The notes under the pieces are model-generated. The model was not told where the DNA came from, did no database searches, and saw only the letters and a program-made list of their open reading frames with translations. Of a stretch of DNA of 64,000 bases, positions 8,181 to 18,296 are shown one piece after another. The translations under genes and the position numbers were made by a program. Source of the stretch: Blastococcus aurantiacus (GTDB lineage Bacteria > Actinomycetota > Actinomycetes > Mycobacteriales > Geodermatophilaceae); contig NZ_FNBT01000001.1 in assembly GCF_900102425.1 (NCBI RefSeq), forward strand, positions 372,001 through 436,000, read 5' to 3'. The number at the start of each line of letters is the position of its first letter. Positions within the stretch are counted from its first letter, which is position 1.

Positions 8181-8933
8181 ATGCAGGGCTTCGGTGTGGA
8201 CATCGGCGGCAGTGGCATCAAGGGATGCCTGGTGGACCTCGAGAAGGGGCAGCTCGTCGGAGAGCGGTTGCGGATCGAGACCCCGCAGCCCGCCCTGCCC
8301 GAACCGGTGTACGACGCCGTCGGGCAGATCGTGGCGCACTTCGGCTGGACCGATCGCCTCGGTGTGACCTTCCCCGGCGTCATGAAGCAGGGGGTGGCGC
8401 ACACCGCCGCCAACGTCGACCGGAGCTGGATCGGCACCGACGTCGACGCCGGCCTCGACGCGCGGATCCCCGGCACGGTGGAGACCCTCAACGACGCCGA
8501 CGCCGCCGGCATCGCCGAGATGCGCTACGGCGCCGGCCGCGACCGCGACGGCGTCGTCCTGATGCTCACGTTCGGCACCGGCATCGGCAGCGCGCTGTTC
8601 GTCGACGGCCGGCTGGTGCCCAACACCGAGTTCGGCCACATCCAGGTCGACGGCGAGGACGGCGAGCGGCGCGCGGCCGCGTCGGCCCGGGAGCGGGAGG
8701 AGCTGAGCTACCCGGAGTGGGCCGCGCGGGTCGACCGCTACCTCGACGTCCTGGAGGCCGGCCTCTGGCCGGACCTGATCATCGTCGGCGGCGGGGTCAG
8801 CAAGAAGGCGCACAAGTGGGTGCCGCTGCTGACCACCCGGACCCCGGTCGTGCCGGCGGAGCTGCAGAACGACGCCGGCATCGTGGGCGCGGCCCTGGCG
8901 GCCCACGAACGCCCGGACGGGGCCAGCGCCTAG
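8181..8933 (+). CDS. ppgK: Polyphosphate glucokinase
   Basis: This enzyme phosphorylates glucose to glucose 6-phosphate with inorganic polyphosphate or ATP and is the main glucose kinase of many actinobacteria. The 250-residue ROK-family protein has the phosphate loop [11 protein letters not shown] (residues 4-14), a second phosphate motif in [11 protein letters not shown], and the glucose-binding segment EFGHIQVDG. The polyphosphate-glucokinase insert [18 protein letters not shown] is also present. The zinc-binding cysteine cluster of classical ROK kinases is absent, as expected for this subgroup. The gene precedes sigA, as in M. tuberculosis (Rv2702). Confidence 0.96.
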   Translation: MQGFGVDIGGSGIKGCLVDLEKGQLVGERLRIETPQPALPEPVYDAVGQIVAHFGWTDRLGVTFPGVMKQGVAHTAANVDRSWIGTDVDAGLDARIPGTVETLNDADAAGIAEMRYGAGRDRDGVVLMLTFGTGIGSALFVDGRLVPNTEFGHIQVDGEDGERRAAASAREREELSYPEWAARVDRYLDVLEAGLWPDLIIVGGGVSKKAHKWVPLLTTRTPVVPAELQNDAGIVGAALAAHERPDGASA

Positions 8934-8983
8934 CCGGAGCGGGCGCTCCCCGCGGGCACCGGCCGCAGCAGGTGCAAAGGGCG

Positions 8984-9012
8984 GTGTCATCGCCGGTGGC
9001 CGTCGTTACAAT
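8984..9012 (+). promoter_or_regulatory. Candidate housekeeping promoter for sigA
   Basis: GTGTCA (8984-8989), a 17-bp spacer and TACAAT (9007-9012) match the -35 and -10 consensus at four and five of six positions. Transcripts from here would carry a leader of about 165 bases before the sigA GTG. The 250-bp gap holds no other gene that I can see. Confidence 0.6.
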
Positions 9013-9183
9013 GGCGGTGCCCCAGCCCGCCGCCCTCCAGCCGAGAGGGATCCCCTGCACCCAGCGCGGTCAAACCCGCACGGGCCCGCCGGGACTCCCC
9101 GAAGGTCGAGGGCGGGAGGCGGAGCCGCTACCCGAGGACCAGACGGTCCCCTGGCGTACGTCCCAGCACGGGAAGGAACCTGA

Positions 9184-10542
<1,359 letters not shown>

Positions 10543-10911
10543 AAGAGGACCCCGGAGCTGCGCCCCCGGTGGCTCGCGCCGGTCCCGGAGGACCGACCCG
10601 GAAGGGGGGACTCCGGGTTAGGCCCTCATGCCGCGGGTAGACGGCGTAGCGTGGGGGTCGTCAGAACAGCAGCGGACCCACGGCCGCACCGGTCACCCGA
10701 CCGGGACGGCGCGCGAGACCAGCACGTGCACGACCGGTACCACCCCAGTGACGTCCCCTGCTGAACCCGTTCCACCGCCCGGCACATCACGGACTCATCT
10801 CATTCGGCGAGTCCGTGTTCGCCGGCAGCGGAGCGGGAACACGAGGGGCCATCCTGGCGCTGTGCAGGAGGCCGATCCGCAGCCGCGGGTCCGTGCGGTA
10901 GAGAGCGAGTG
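10543..10911. other. Intergenic stretch between sigA and the DUF7455 gene
   Basis: These 369 bp hold the sigA 3' hairpins at the left. An open frame from 10628 has no ribosome binding site, family likeness or typical codon bias, so I do not call it a gene. The right part should contain the promoter of the DUF7455 gene, but I see no convincing hexamers. Confidence 0.5.
10546..10617 (+). terminator. Tandem hairpins after sigA, candidate terminator
   Basis: Two small hairpins follow the sigA stop. CGGTCC/GGACCG (10580-10595) has a four-base loop. CCCGGA/TCCGGG (10597-10617) has a nine-base loop and is followed by TTA. The segment from 10546 also begins AGGACCCC and contains GGCTCGCG, so it may be a decayed copy of the dispersed palindromic element. 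No T-tract is present. Confidence 0.35.
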
Positions 10912-11136
10912 ATGAGCCAGATGACCCAGACGCTGACGACGACCCCGCCCACCGATGACCTCGTCGTTCCCTTCCACTGCGATCGCTGTGGTGCTCTGGC
11001 CAAGGTGCGGGTCGTACTCGCCAGTGGCAGCGACCTCGTCTTCTGCGGGCACCACGCACGTGAGTACGAGAGCAAGCTCCGAGACATCGCCGTCGACATC
11101 ATCGACACCGAGGGCGAGCAGCACGTAACTGCGTGA
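10912..11136 (+). CDS. Small zinc-finger-like protein, DUF7455
   Basis: This is a 74-residue soluble protein. C-D-R-C near residue 23 and C-G-H-H near residue 47 form a likely zinc site, followed by REYESKLRDIAVDI. Such proteins are widely conserved in actinobacteria, often close to sigA, and have no known function. The ATG at 10912 is preceded directly by a GTG at 10909, and a further ATG at 10921 is possible; the exact start is uncertain. The VanW-like gene begins 25 bp downstream. Confidence 0.8.
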   Translation: MSQMTQTLTTTPPTDDLVVPFHCDRCGALAKVRVVLASGSDLVFCGHHAREYESKLRDIAVDIIDTEGEQHVTA

Positions 11137-11278
11137 GAGAACCGCTATCGTCGCGCCCGCGATGACAGCCTCACCCGACGACGCCGCCGGCTCCTCCCTA
11201 CCGCCCCGAGCGGAGGGAGGACCGGCGGCTCCGTCGTTCCCGGGCACCCCCGGTACACGGCGACCGGAGGAATCCCCC

Positions 11279-13570
11279 ATGCCCCAGCCCCCCGGGCACG
11301 ACGAGACCGTGCGGATGCGCAGCGACGGGACCGACAACCGGCCCCCCGTCGAGGCGTCGCGCCCGACGCCCGCCGAGGCCGACACGCCCGGAGCGCAGAA
11401 CTCTTTCCCGGACTCCTTCCCGGCCGACGGCGAGGTCGACGACACCCGGCCGGTTCCCCGCGACTGGCTCAGCGGCGCGCCGGAGGGCGACGACGTCGAG
11501 ACCACCGGGTCCGTGGAGCCGGCGGAGACCACCGCGTACGTGGAACCCGTCGAGACCACGGCCTACGTGGAGCCCGTGGGGACCACCGCGTACGTGGAGC
11601 CGGTCCAGGCTCCGGCCGCGCCCGACGACGACGTCCCGCCCGCCTCCTCGGCCACCGGCGTCCTGCCCGGGACGGGCGCCGGTGACGGCGGCGAGGGGCC
11701 TCCTCCCCCCTGGGTCGACGACGCGCAGGGCTCGCCCTGGTGGCGCCGGCGGGCCCTGCTCGTGCCCGCCGGGGCCGTCGCGGTGCTGGCCGCCGTCTAC
11801 GGCGTCGACCTGCTCCTCTCGTCCGGTGACGTGCCCCGGTCCACCGTGGTCGCCGGCGTCGAGATCGGCGGCCTCTCCCCCGCCGCCGCGGCCGACAAGC
11901 TCGAGACCGAGCTCGGCGACCGGGTGGCGGCCGACCGCCCCGTGGTCGCCGACGACGTGGAGGGCGTCTTCTCCCCCACGCGTGCCGGCGTCCGCCTGGA
12001 CGCCGAGGGCACCGTCGCCGCGGCCGACGACCAGCCGCTGAACCCCTGGACCCGCATCAGCACGTTCTTCTCCGACCGCGAGGTCGAGCCGGTCATCGCC
12101 GTCGACGAGTCCGCCGTGGCCGACGAGCTCGGCTCCTTCGACGCCCAGCTGGCCACCTTCGCGGAGCAGGTCGACCGCGCGCCGGTCGACGCCACCATCG
12201 CCATCGAGGGCACCACGGCGAGCGTCGTGGCCCCCGCCGACGGACGGACGCTGGACCGCGAGGGCGCCCGGAACGCGATCACCGGCGCCCTGACCGACGA
12301 GCCGGACGGCGCGAGTTCCCTCGAACTGCCCGTGGAGGTCGACCCCGTCGACGTCGAGGCGGCCGAGGCCGAACGCGTGCTCACCGAGACGGTCGAGCCC
12401 GCCCTCGCCGCGCCGGTCGCGGTGACCGGCGGCACCGGCGGTGCCACCGCCGAGGTGCCGGCCGCCGCCATCGCGGCGTCGCTCACGTTCACCCCGACCG
12501 AGGACGGCGAGCTGCAGGTCGGCATCGACCCGGCGGAGCTGCAGACCGCCCTGGGCGACGAGCTGGCGGTGTTCGGCACCCCGGCCAAGGACGCGAGCTT
12601 CGAGGTCTCCGGGGGCACCGTCCGCGTCGTGCCCTCGGTGGACGGGACGGGCATCGACCCCGCCCACCTGGTCGAGCAGCTGCTGCCCGTGCTGGACGAC
12701 CCGGCGCCGCGGTCGGTGACCGCCGAGCCGGGGCCGGTGCCGGCCGAGCTGACCACCCAGGAGGCCGAGGCGCTGGGCATCCGCGAGGAGATCAGCAGCT
12801 TCACGACCACCATCAGCAATCCGCGCAGCGGCGAGAACATCCGCGTGGTGGCCGCCGAGGTGGACGGCGCGCTGGTGCTGCCCGGAGAGACGTTCAGCCT
12901 GAACACCTTCACCGGCCCCCGCGGGACGGCGCAGGGCTACGTCCCGGCCACGGTCATCAGCGGTGGCGAGCTGTCGACTGCGGTGGGCGGCGGCATCAGC
13001 CAGTTCGCCACCACGATGTTCAACGCGGTGTTCTTCGCCGGCCTCGAGGACGTCTTCCACAAGCCGCACAGCTTCTACATCAGCCGCTACCCGGCCGGCC
13101 GGGAGGCGACGGTCTACGAGGGCGCGATCGACCTCCAGTGGAAGAACGACAGCGAGACCGGCGTCTACGTCGACACGCGCTGGACGCCCAGCTCTCTCAC
13201 CGTCACCTTCTACGGCACCAAGCGCTACGAGATCGAGTCGATCAGCAGCGAGCGGCGGAACCCGAGGACGCCGGCCGTGATCGAGAAGGTCGACGACGGC
13301 GACTGCATCCCGCAGTCCGGCGTGCCCGGCTTCGACATCACGGTGACCCGGGTGTTCAAGGACCTGGCGACGGGCGCGGAGATCAAGCGGGAGGACTTCC
13401 GGACCCGCTACAACGCCGAGGCGGTCATCAACTGCGTGCCGAAGCCCGAGGGTCCCGGCGGGCCACCCGCGTCGCCGTCTCCCCGTCCGGAGGGCACGGC
13501 GCCGTCCGGCGCTCCCGCACCCGGTGGTCGCCCCGGGGACCGTCGGCCCGCCGGCCGGCGGGTGCGCTGA
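11279..13570 (+). CDS. VanW/YoaR-like cell-wall protein with PG-binding domains
   Basis: This 763-residue protein is predicted to be anchored by one membrane segment (about residue 160-180, AVAVLAAVYGVDLLLS) with the rest outside. After a long acidic, proline-rich cytosolic region come two PG_binding_4-type repeats. A VanW domain follows (VDGALVLPGETFSLNTFTG, GGGISQFATTMFNAVFFAGL, HSFYISRYPAGREATV), then a proline-rich tail. VanW proteins occur with vancomycin-resistance clusters but are mostly of unknown function. ATG 11279 has GGAGGA eight bases upstream. An in-frame ATG at 11162, ten bases after a TATCGT hexamer, would add 39 residues and cannot be excluded. Confidence 0.85.
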   Translation: MPQPPGHDETVRMRSDGTDNRPPVEASRPTPAEADTPGAQNSFPDSFPADGEVDDTRPVPRDWLSGAPEGDDVETTGSVEPAETTAYVEPVETTAYVEPVGTTAYVEPVQAPAAPDDDVPPASSATGVLPGTGAGDGGEGPPPPWVDDAQGSPWWRRRALLVPAGAVAVLAAVYGVDLLLSSGDVPRSTVVAGVEIGGLSPAAAADKLETELGDRVAADRPVVADDVEGVFSPTRAGVRLDAEGTVAAADDQPLNPWTRISTFFSDREVEPVIAVDESAVADELGSFDAQLATFAEQVDRAPVDATIAIEGTTASVVAPADGRTLDREGARNAITGALTDEPDGASSLELPVEVDPVDVEAAEAERVLTETVEPALAAPVAVTGGTGGATAEVPAAAIAASLTFTPTEDGELQVGIDPAELQTALGDELAVFGTPAKDASFEVSGGTVRVVPSVDGTGIDPAHLVEQLLPVLDDPAPRSVTAEPGPVPAELTTQEAEALGIREEISSFTTTISNPRSGENIRVVAAEVDGALVLPGETFSLNTFTGPRGTAQGYVPATVISGGELSTAVGGGISQFATTMFNAVFFAGLEDVFHKPHSFYISRYPAGREATVYEGAIDLQWKNDSETGVYVDTRWTPSSLTVTFYGTKRYEIESISSERRNPRTPAVIEKVDDGDCIPQSGVPGFDITVTRVFKDLATGAEIKREDFRTRYNAEAVINCVPKPEGPGGPPASPSPRPEGTAPSGAPAPGGRPGDRRPAGRRVR
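11498..11605 (+). repeat. Four tandem 27-bp repeats in the VanW-like gene
   Basis: Units at 11498-11524, 11525-11551, 11552-11578 and 11579-11605 each encode a variant of the nonapeptide ETTAYVEPV (the first is ETTGSVEPA). The region is cytosolic and acidic. Copy number may vary between strains. Confidence 0.85.
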
Positions 13571-13644
13571 CCGGATCACCCGGGGGGGGCGATCGGGAGC
13601 GGGCACCCGCCCCCGACGGTCGGCGCGACGTGCACACTGACCGG

Positions 13645-14727
13645 ATGAGCACCGTCCTGCCCGGCGACCCGCCGGCGCAGGCCGGGGAGGTCGAGGGGAC
13701 GGCTGCCACCGGCGGTCCACCGGCCGGCGAACCGGACGACGGCGCGCGATCGACCGGCGCCGAGGACGGGCACCGCGGCCGGCTGGACTCCTGGCCGGCG
13801 TTCGTCCGCACACCGCTGCAGGTGCTGGGCCGCACGCTGGCCAAGGCCTGGCAGGACCGCATCCTGGGGTTGTCCGGCGAGGCGGCGTTCTGGCAGATCC
13901 TCTCGGTCCCCCCGCTGCTCATCGGGCTGCTCGGCTCGCTGGGCTACCTCGGCGCGTTCATCGGCGCCGACGCCGTGCGCCAGATCGAGGACGACCTGCT
14001 CAGCGCCTCGGCGGAGGTGCTCACCCCCGACGTCGTCGACTCGCTGGTCGCCCCGACGCTGAACGACATCCTGGGCGCCGGCCGGCTCGACGTCGTCAGC
14101 CTGGGTTTCCTGCTGTCGCTGTGGGCCGGGTCGTCGGCGACGGCGACGTTCATGAACACGATCGTCATCGCCTACGACCAGCGCGACGTCCGGGGCCCGA
14201 TCCGCACCCGGCTCAAGGCGCTGTGGCTGTTCATCGTGGGCATGGTGATCGCCGTCCTGACCCTGCCGCTGCTGGTGCTCGGCCGCGGCGTGCTGGTCGC
14301 GCTGCTGCCCCCGAGCTGGCAGCCGGTGGCCACCGTGCTGATCGACGGCATCTACTGGCCGCTGGTGATCATCGGGCTGCTGCTCGCCCTGACCAGCTTC
14401 TACAACGTGGTGCTGCCCAACCGCCTGCCGTGGAGCCGCCACCTGCCCGGCGCGATGCTGGCGCTCGGCTTCTTCATGGTGGCCGCCCTGGTGCTGCGGA
14501 CCTACGTCGCCGACGTCCTCACCGCGGCCCTGCCGTACGGGGCCCTGGCCGCACCCATCGGCATCCTGCTGTTCTGCTTCTTCTTCGGGATGGCCGTCCT
14601 GCTGGGCGCCGAGCTGAACGCCACGATCCAGGCCCGCTGGCCGGCTCCGCTGCGCCGCCACGAACGCCGTCGGCGGGCCCGGCGCGAGGCCAAGCTGGCC
14701 GCCGAGGCCCGCCGCCTCGGACGGTGA
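13645..14727 (+). CDS. YihY/BrkB-family inner membrane protein
   Basis: This 360-residue protein has a disordered N-terminus of about 50 residues and a basic C-terminal tail (RRHERRRRARREAKLAAEARR). The membrane core between has about six segments, for example FLLSLWAGSSATATFMNTIVIA and LWLFIVGMVIAVLTLPLLVLG. SGEAAFWQILSVPPLLIGLLG at the first segment is the family hallmark. The family was once called ribonuclease BN by mistake; its function is unknown. The ATG at 13645 is chosen because the longer frame overlaps the VanW-like gene. It converges with DUF3039. Confidence 0.88.
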   Translation: MSTVLPGDPPAQAGEVEGTAATGGPPAGEPDDGARSTGAEDGHRGRLDSWPAFVRTPLQVLGRTLAKAWQDRILGLSGEAAFWQILSVPPLLIGLLGSLGYLGAFIGADAVRQIEDDLLSASAEVLTPDVVDSLVAPTLNDILGAGRLDVVSLGFLLSLWAGSSATATFMNTIVIAYDQRDVRGPIRTRLKALWLFIVGMVIAVLTLPLLVLGRGVLVALLPPSWQPVATVLIDGIYWPLVIIGLLLALTSFYNVVLPNRLPWSRHLPGAMLALGFFMVAALVLRTYVADVLTAALPYGALAAPIGILLFCFFFGMAVLLGAELNATIQARWPAPLRRHERRRRARREAKLAAEARRLGR

Positions 14728-14958
14728 CTAGTCCTTTTTGAGCTGGTTGTAGACCTCCTTGCAGGCCGGGCATACCGGGCTGCCGGGCTTGGGGGTCTTG
14801 GTGACCGGGAAGACCTCTCCGCACAGCGCCTCGACCATGGTGCCCATGACGGCACTCTCGGCGATCTTGTTCTTGCGCACGTAGTGGAAGACCTCGTTGG
14901 CGCTGCCGGTGTCGGCGTCGCGGACGTCCGGCCGCTCGAGGATGTCGCTGCTGCTCAC
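14728..14958 (-). CDS. DUF3039 family protein
   Basis: This small, 76-residue soluble protein is conserved throughout actinobacteria. The sequence HYVRKNKIAESAVMGTMVEALCGEVF, then CPACKEVY, gives one single cysteine and one CxxC that could bind zinc. The GTG at 14958 has AAGGAG just upstream; extension to 15021 is not needed. Its stop is directly adjacent to the convergent BrkB-like gene. The function is unknown. Confidence 0.88.
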   Translation of the reverse strand: MSSSDILERPDVRDADTGSANEVFHYVRKNKIAESAVMGTMVEALCGEVFPVTKTPKPGSPVCPACKEVYNQLKKD

Positions 14959-15079
14959 TGGAACTCCTTCGGGTCTGCGTTCGCGGTCGCGACCCGGTGC
15001 CCGGGCGCCGCCGCGCCGCACCCATGATGACAGGCGCCGAACGTGACCATTCCGTGATCGACAGCCCGATCGGGTGCAT

Positions 15080-15098
15080 CTAGGTTAGGCGAGCCTCA
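15080..15098. promoter_or_regulatory. IdeR/DtxR-type iron box
   Basis: The 19-bp site CTAGGTTAGGCGAGCCTCA matches the DtxR/IdeR consensus TTAGGTTAGSCTAACCTAA at 15 of 19 positions. It lies 62 bp before the siderophore-binding lipoprotein gene, where bound Fe-IdeR would repress the transporter operon in iron-replete cells. The ideR gene itself is at 31654 in this window. Confidence 0.8.
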
Positions 15099-15121
15099 CC
15101 TCACCGAATCCTGTCGGCCGC

Positions 15122-15154
15122 CCTTCCGGCGCTGCCCGGCACCATGCTGGAAGG
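15122..15154 (+). promoter_or_regulatory. Leader hairpin covering the Shine-Dalgarno sequence
   Basis: CCTTCCGGC (15122-15130) pairs with GCTGGAAGG (15146-15154) with one wobble pair and a 15-base loop. The second arm contains the GGAAGG that precedes the ATG at 15160, so the hairpin would hide the ribosome binding site of the lipoprotein gene. Confidence 0.4.
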
Positions 15155-15159
15155 ACACC

Positions 15160-16179
15160 ATGCACCGCGCACCACGTCTGGTCGCTCTCGCCGCGGCCAC
15201 GCTGCTGGCCGGCGGGCTCGCCGCCTGCTCCGACTCCTCCGACACCGAGGAGGCGGGCTCCGGCGACTTCTCGCCGATCACCATCGAGCACGCCCTCGGC
15301 ACCACCACCATCGAGTCGAAGCCCGAGCGCGTCGCCACGGTGGCCTGGGCGAACCACGAGGTGCCCCTGGCCCTCGGCGTCGTGCCCGTGGGCATGGCGG
15401 CGGCCAACTTCGGTGACGACGACGGCGACGGCGTGCTCCCGTGGGTGGCCGAGCGGCTCGAGGAGCTCGACGCCGAGACCCCGGTGCTGTTCGACGAGAC
15501 CGACGGCATCGACTTCGAGGCCGTCGCGGACACCGAGCCCGACGTCATCCTCGCCGGCTACTCCGGGCTGACCCAGGAGGACTACGACACGCTCAGCGAG
15601 ATCGCCCCGGTCGTCGCCTACCCCGAGGGCCCGTGGGCCACGTCGTGGCGCGACATGATCGAGACGAACGCCGCAGGCATGGGCCTGGCGGAGGAGGGCG
15701 AGCAACTCGTCGCCGACCTGGAGAAGGAGATCGACGACACCGTCGCGGAGCACCCCCAGCTCGCCGGCACCAACGCGATGTTCATGACGCACGTCGACAC
15801 GACCGACCTCAGCGAGGTCAGCTACTACACGCCGTTCGACACCCGCGCCGCCTTCTTCGAGGACCTCGGCCTGGCCACCCCGGCCAGCATCGCCGACGCC
15901 TCGACGGAGGCCGACCAGTTCTCCGGCACGATCAGCGCCGAGCAGATCGACACGCTGGACGACGTCGAGCTCATCGTGACCTACGGGGACCAGGAGCTGG
16001 TGGACGCGCTGAACGCCGACCCGCTGCTCGCGCAGATGCCCGCCGTGAAGAACGGCGCCATCGTGCTGCTCCCGGACACGCCGCTCGGCACCGCCGCGAA
16101 CCCCACGCCGCTGGCGATCTCGTGGGTGCTCGAGGACTACGTGTCCATGCTGGCCGAGGCCGCCGGCAAGGCCTCCTGA
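15160..16179 (+). CDS. Iron-siderophore ABC transporter, substrate-binding lipoprotein
   Basis: This extracytoplasmic receptor of the FecB/FepB class is 339 residues. It has a lipoprotein signal peptide ending in LAGGLAAC with the acylated cysteine at residue 23, followed by a Ser/Asp-rich linker. The periplasmic-binding fold has the typical signatures RVATVAWANHEVPLALGV, PDVILAGYSGLTQEDYDTLS and a C-terminal helix. An IdeR-type iron box lies upstream and two FecCD permeases and an ATPase lie downstream, so the substrate is probably a ferric siderophore. The exact siderophore cannot be read from the sequence. Confidence 0.92.
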   Translation: MHRAPRLVALAAATLLAGGLAACSDSSDTEEAGSGDFSPITIEHALGTTTIESKPERVATVAWANHEVPLALGVVPVGMAAANFGDDDGDGVLPWVAERLEELDAETPVLFDETDGIDFEAVADTEPDVILAGYSGLTQEDYDTLSEIAPVVAYPEGPWATSWRDMIETNAAGMGLAEEGEQLVADLEKEIDDTVAEHPQLAGTNAMFMTHVDTTDLSEVSYYTPFDTRAAFFEDLGLATPASIADASTEADQFSGTISAEQIDTLDDVELIVTYGDQELVDALNADPLLAQMPAVKNGAIVLLPDTPLGTAANPTPLAISWVLEDYVSMLAEAAGKAS

Positions 16180-16203
16180 CCCGTCGGCTGTGACGTTCCT
16201 CCC

Positions 16204-17247
16204 GTGACCTCGGTCCTTCCCGTCCCGACCCCGGACGCCGCCACCCGGCGACGTCCGGGGTCGGGCCGGCTCCTCTGGCTGCTCGTCGTCCTGGCGGTCC
16301 TCGCCCTGCTCTCGGTCGCCTCGGTGGCGATCGGCTCGCGGGGCGTCGGCTGGTCCGACATCTGGTCCGCCCTCGGCGGGTCGTCGGAGACCATCGAGGA
16401 GGCCGCGGTCACCAAGCGGATCCCCCGCACGGTCCTCGCCGTCCTCGTCGGTTCGGCGCTCGGGCTCGCCGGCGCGGTCATGCAGGGCGTCACCCGCAAC
16501 CCGCTGGCCGACCCCGGCGTGCTCGGGATCAACATGGGCGCCTCGCTCGCGGTGGTCGCCGGCCTCGCCTGGTTCGGCCTGTTCACCGCCACGAGCCGGA
16601 TCTTCGTGGCCGTCGCCGGCGCGGCCCTGGCCGCGGTCTTCGTCTACGCGGTCGGCGCGCTGGGTCGCGGCGGACCGACACCGCTCAAGCTGGCGCTCGC
16701 CGGCGCGGCCACCTCGGCGGCGCTGACCTCGTTCATCACCGCCATCGCCCTCCCCCGCGGCGACATCGCCGCCAACGTGCAGTCCTTCCAGGTCGGCGGC
16801 GTGGGCGGAGCCACCTTCGACAACCTCACCCCCGTGCTGCCGTTCCTCGCGGTGGGCCTGGTCATCAGCCTGCTGTCCGCCCGCGGCCTCAACTCCCTGG
16901 CCCTCGGCGACGAGCTGGCCGCGGGGCTTGGCGAGCGCGTGGCCGTCGCCCGCGGCGTAGCCGCCCTCGGCTCGGTGCTGCTCTGCGGTGCGGCGACCGC
17001 GGTGGCCGGACCGATCTGGTTCGTGGGGCTGGTCGTCCCGCACCTGTGCCGGCTCCTCGTGGGGGTCGACCACCGCTGGCTGCTGCCGTTCTCGGCGCTG
17101 GCCGGCGCCTCGCTGCTCGTCGCCTCCGACGTCATCGGCCGCATCGTCGCCCGCCCCTCGGAGCTCGACGTCGGCATCATCACCGCCCTCGTGGGCGCAC
17201 CGTTCTTCATCGCGGTGGTCCGCAGGCAGCGGGTGCGCGAGCTGTGA
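16204..17247 (+). CDS. FecCD-family iron-siderophore permease, first subunit
   Basis: This integral membrane permease has 347 residues and about nine or ten helices. Typical FecCD segments are RIPRTVLAVLVGSALGLAGAVMQ and NPLADPGVLGINMGASLAVV, and a C-terminal PHLCRLLVGVDHRWLLPFSA includes the ATPase-coupling loop. The GTG start is 24 bp after the lipoprotein gene, and the stop overlaps the GTG of the next permease. The pair should form the heterodimeric channel of the transporter. Confidence 0.93.
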   Translation: MTSVLPVPTPDAATRRRPGSGRLLWLLVVLAVLALLSVASVAIGSRGVGWSDIWSALGGSSETIEEAAVTKRIPRTVLAVLVGSALGLAGAVMQGVTRNPLADPGVLGINMGASLAVVAGLAWFGLFTATSRIFVAVAGAALAAVFVYAVGALGRGGPTPLKLALAGAATSAALTSFITAIALPRGDIAANVQSFQVGGVGGATFDNLTPVLPFLAVGLVISLLSARGLNSLALGDELAAGLGERVAVARGVAALGSVLLCGAATAVAGPIWFVGLVVPHLCRLLVGVDHRWLLPFSALAGASLLVASDVIGRIVARPSELDVGIITALVGAPFFIAVVRRQRVREL

Positions 17248-18296
17248 CCGCCCTCCTCCCCGCGCCGGCCGCCGACGTCGACGCGGTCGCCCGCAACCGG
17301 GTCCGCCGGGCGTCGCGGCGCCGCGTCGTCGTCACGGTCCTGGCGGTGCTCGTCGTCGTCACCTTCGTCACCACGCTCATGGTCGGGCGGACGTTCTACC
17401 CGCTGGGCGACGTCGTCCGCGTGGTGCTGGGCGAGCGCGTGCCTGGCGCCTCCTTCACGGTCGGCCGGCTGCGGCTCCCCCGCGGGGTCCTCGCCGTCGT
17501 CGCCGGCCTGTGCTTCGGCCTGGGCGGCGTCACCTTCCAGACGATGCTCCGGAACCCGCTGGCCAGCCCCGACGTCATCGGCATCAGCTCCGGCGCCAGC
17601 GCGGCGGCCGTCGTCGGCATCGTGATCTTCTCGCTCGACGGCACGGCGGTCTCCACGATCGCGGTGGCCGCGGCCCTGGGCGTGGCCGTGCTCATCTACG
17701 GCCTGGCCTTCAAGGGCGGTGTCGCGGGGACCCGTCTGATCCTCATCGGCATCGGCGTCGGCGCCATGCTCACCAGCGTCATCAACTACGTGCTGACCAA
17801 GGCCGGCCAGTGGGACTACCAGGAGGCCCTGCGCTGGCTGACGGGCAGCCTGAACGGCACCACCTGGACGGCGGTGCTCCCCGCGCTGGTCGCCCTGCTG
17901 GTGCTGGCCCCGGTGCTGCTCGGCCAGGCGAAGAACCTCTCCGCGCTGCAGCTGGGCGACGACGCCGCGGCCGCGCTGGGCGTCCGGGTGGAGCGCACCC
18001 GGCTGATCGCGATCGTCACCGCCGTCGGCCTGGTCGCGTTCGCCACGGCCGCGTGCGGGCCCATCGCGTTCGTGTCGTTCCTCGCCGGGCCGATCGCCGC
18101 GCGCATCGTGGGGCCGCACGGCTCCCTGCTCGTCCCCGCCGCACTGGTCGGGGCACTGCTCGTGCTGGTCGCCGACCTGGTCGGGCAGTTCGCCTTCGAC
18201 ACCCGCTTCCCGGTCGGGGTCGTCACCGGGGTGCTCGGGGCGCCGTACCTGATCTACCTGATCATCCGCACCAACCGGGCCGGAGGCTCACTATGA
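17244..18296 (+). CDS. FecCD-family iron-siderophore permease, second subunit
   Basis: This is the second 350-residue FecCD permease and forms a heterodimer with the previous one. Signature segments include RLPRGVLAVVAGLCFGLGGVTFQ, NPLASPDVIGISSGASAAAVV and GPIAFVSFLAGPIAARIVGP. The GTG start overlaps the upstream stop (GTGA) and its own TGA overlaps the ATG of the ATPase gene, so the three genes are tightly coupled. Length is normal for the family. Confidence 0.93.
   Translation: MTALLPAPAADVDAVARNRVRRASRRRVVVTVLAVLVVVTFVTTLMVGRTFYPLGDVVRVVLGERVPGASFTVGRLRLPRGVLAVVAGLCFGLGGVTFQTMLRNPLASPDVIGISSGASAAAVVGIVIFSLDGTAVSTIAVAAALGVAVLIYGLAFKGGVAGTRLILIGIGVGAMLTSVINYVLTKAGQWDYQEALRWLTGSLNGTTWTAVLPALVALLVLAPVLLGQAKNLSALQLGDDAAAALGVRVERTRLIAIVTAVGLVAFATAACGPIAFVSFLAGPIAARIVGPHGSLLVPAALVGALLVLVADLVGQFAFDTRFPVGVVTGVLGAPYLIYLIIRTNRAGGSL

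Noticed and set aside
10628-10912. 94-codon open frame between sigA and the DUF7455 gene.
   Set aside because: No ribosome site, unusual residue mix for the genome (many Thr/Arg) and no family likeness; it ends at the start of the real gene.
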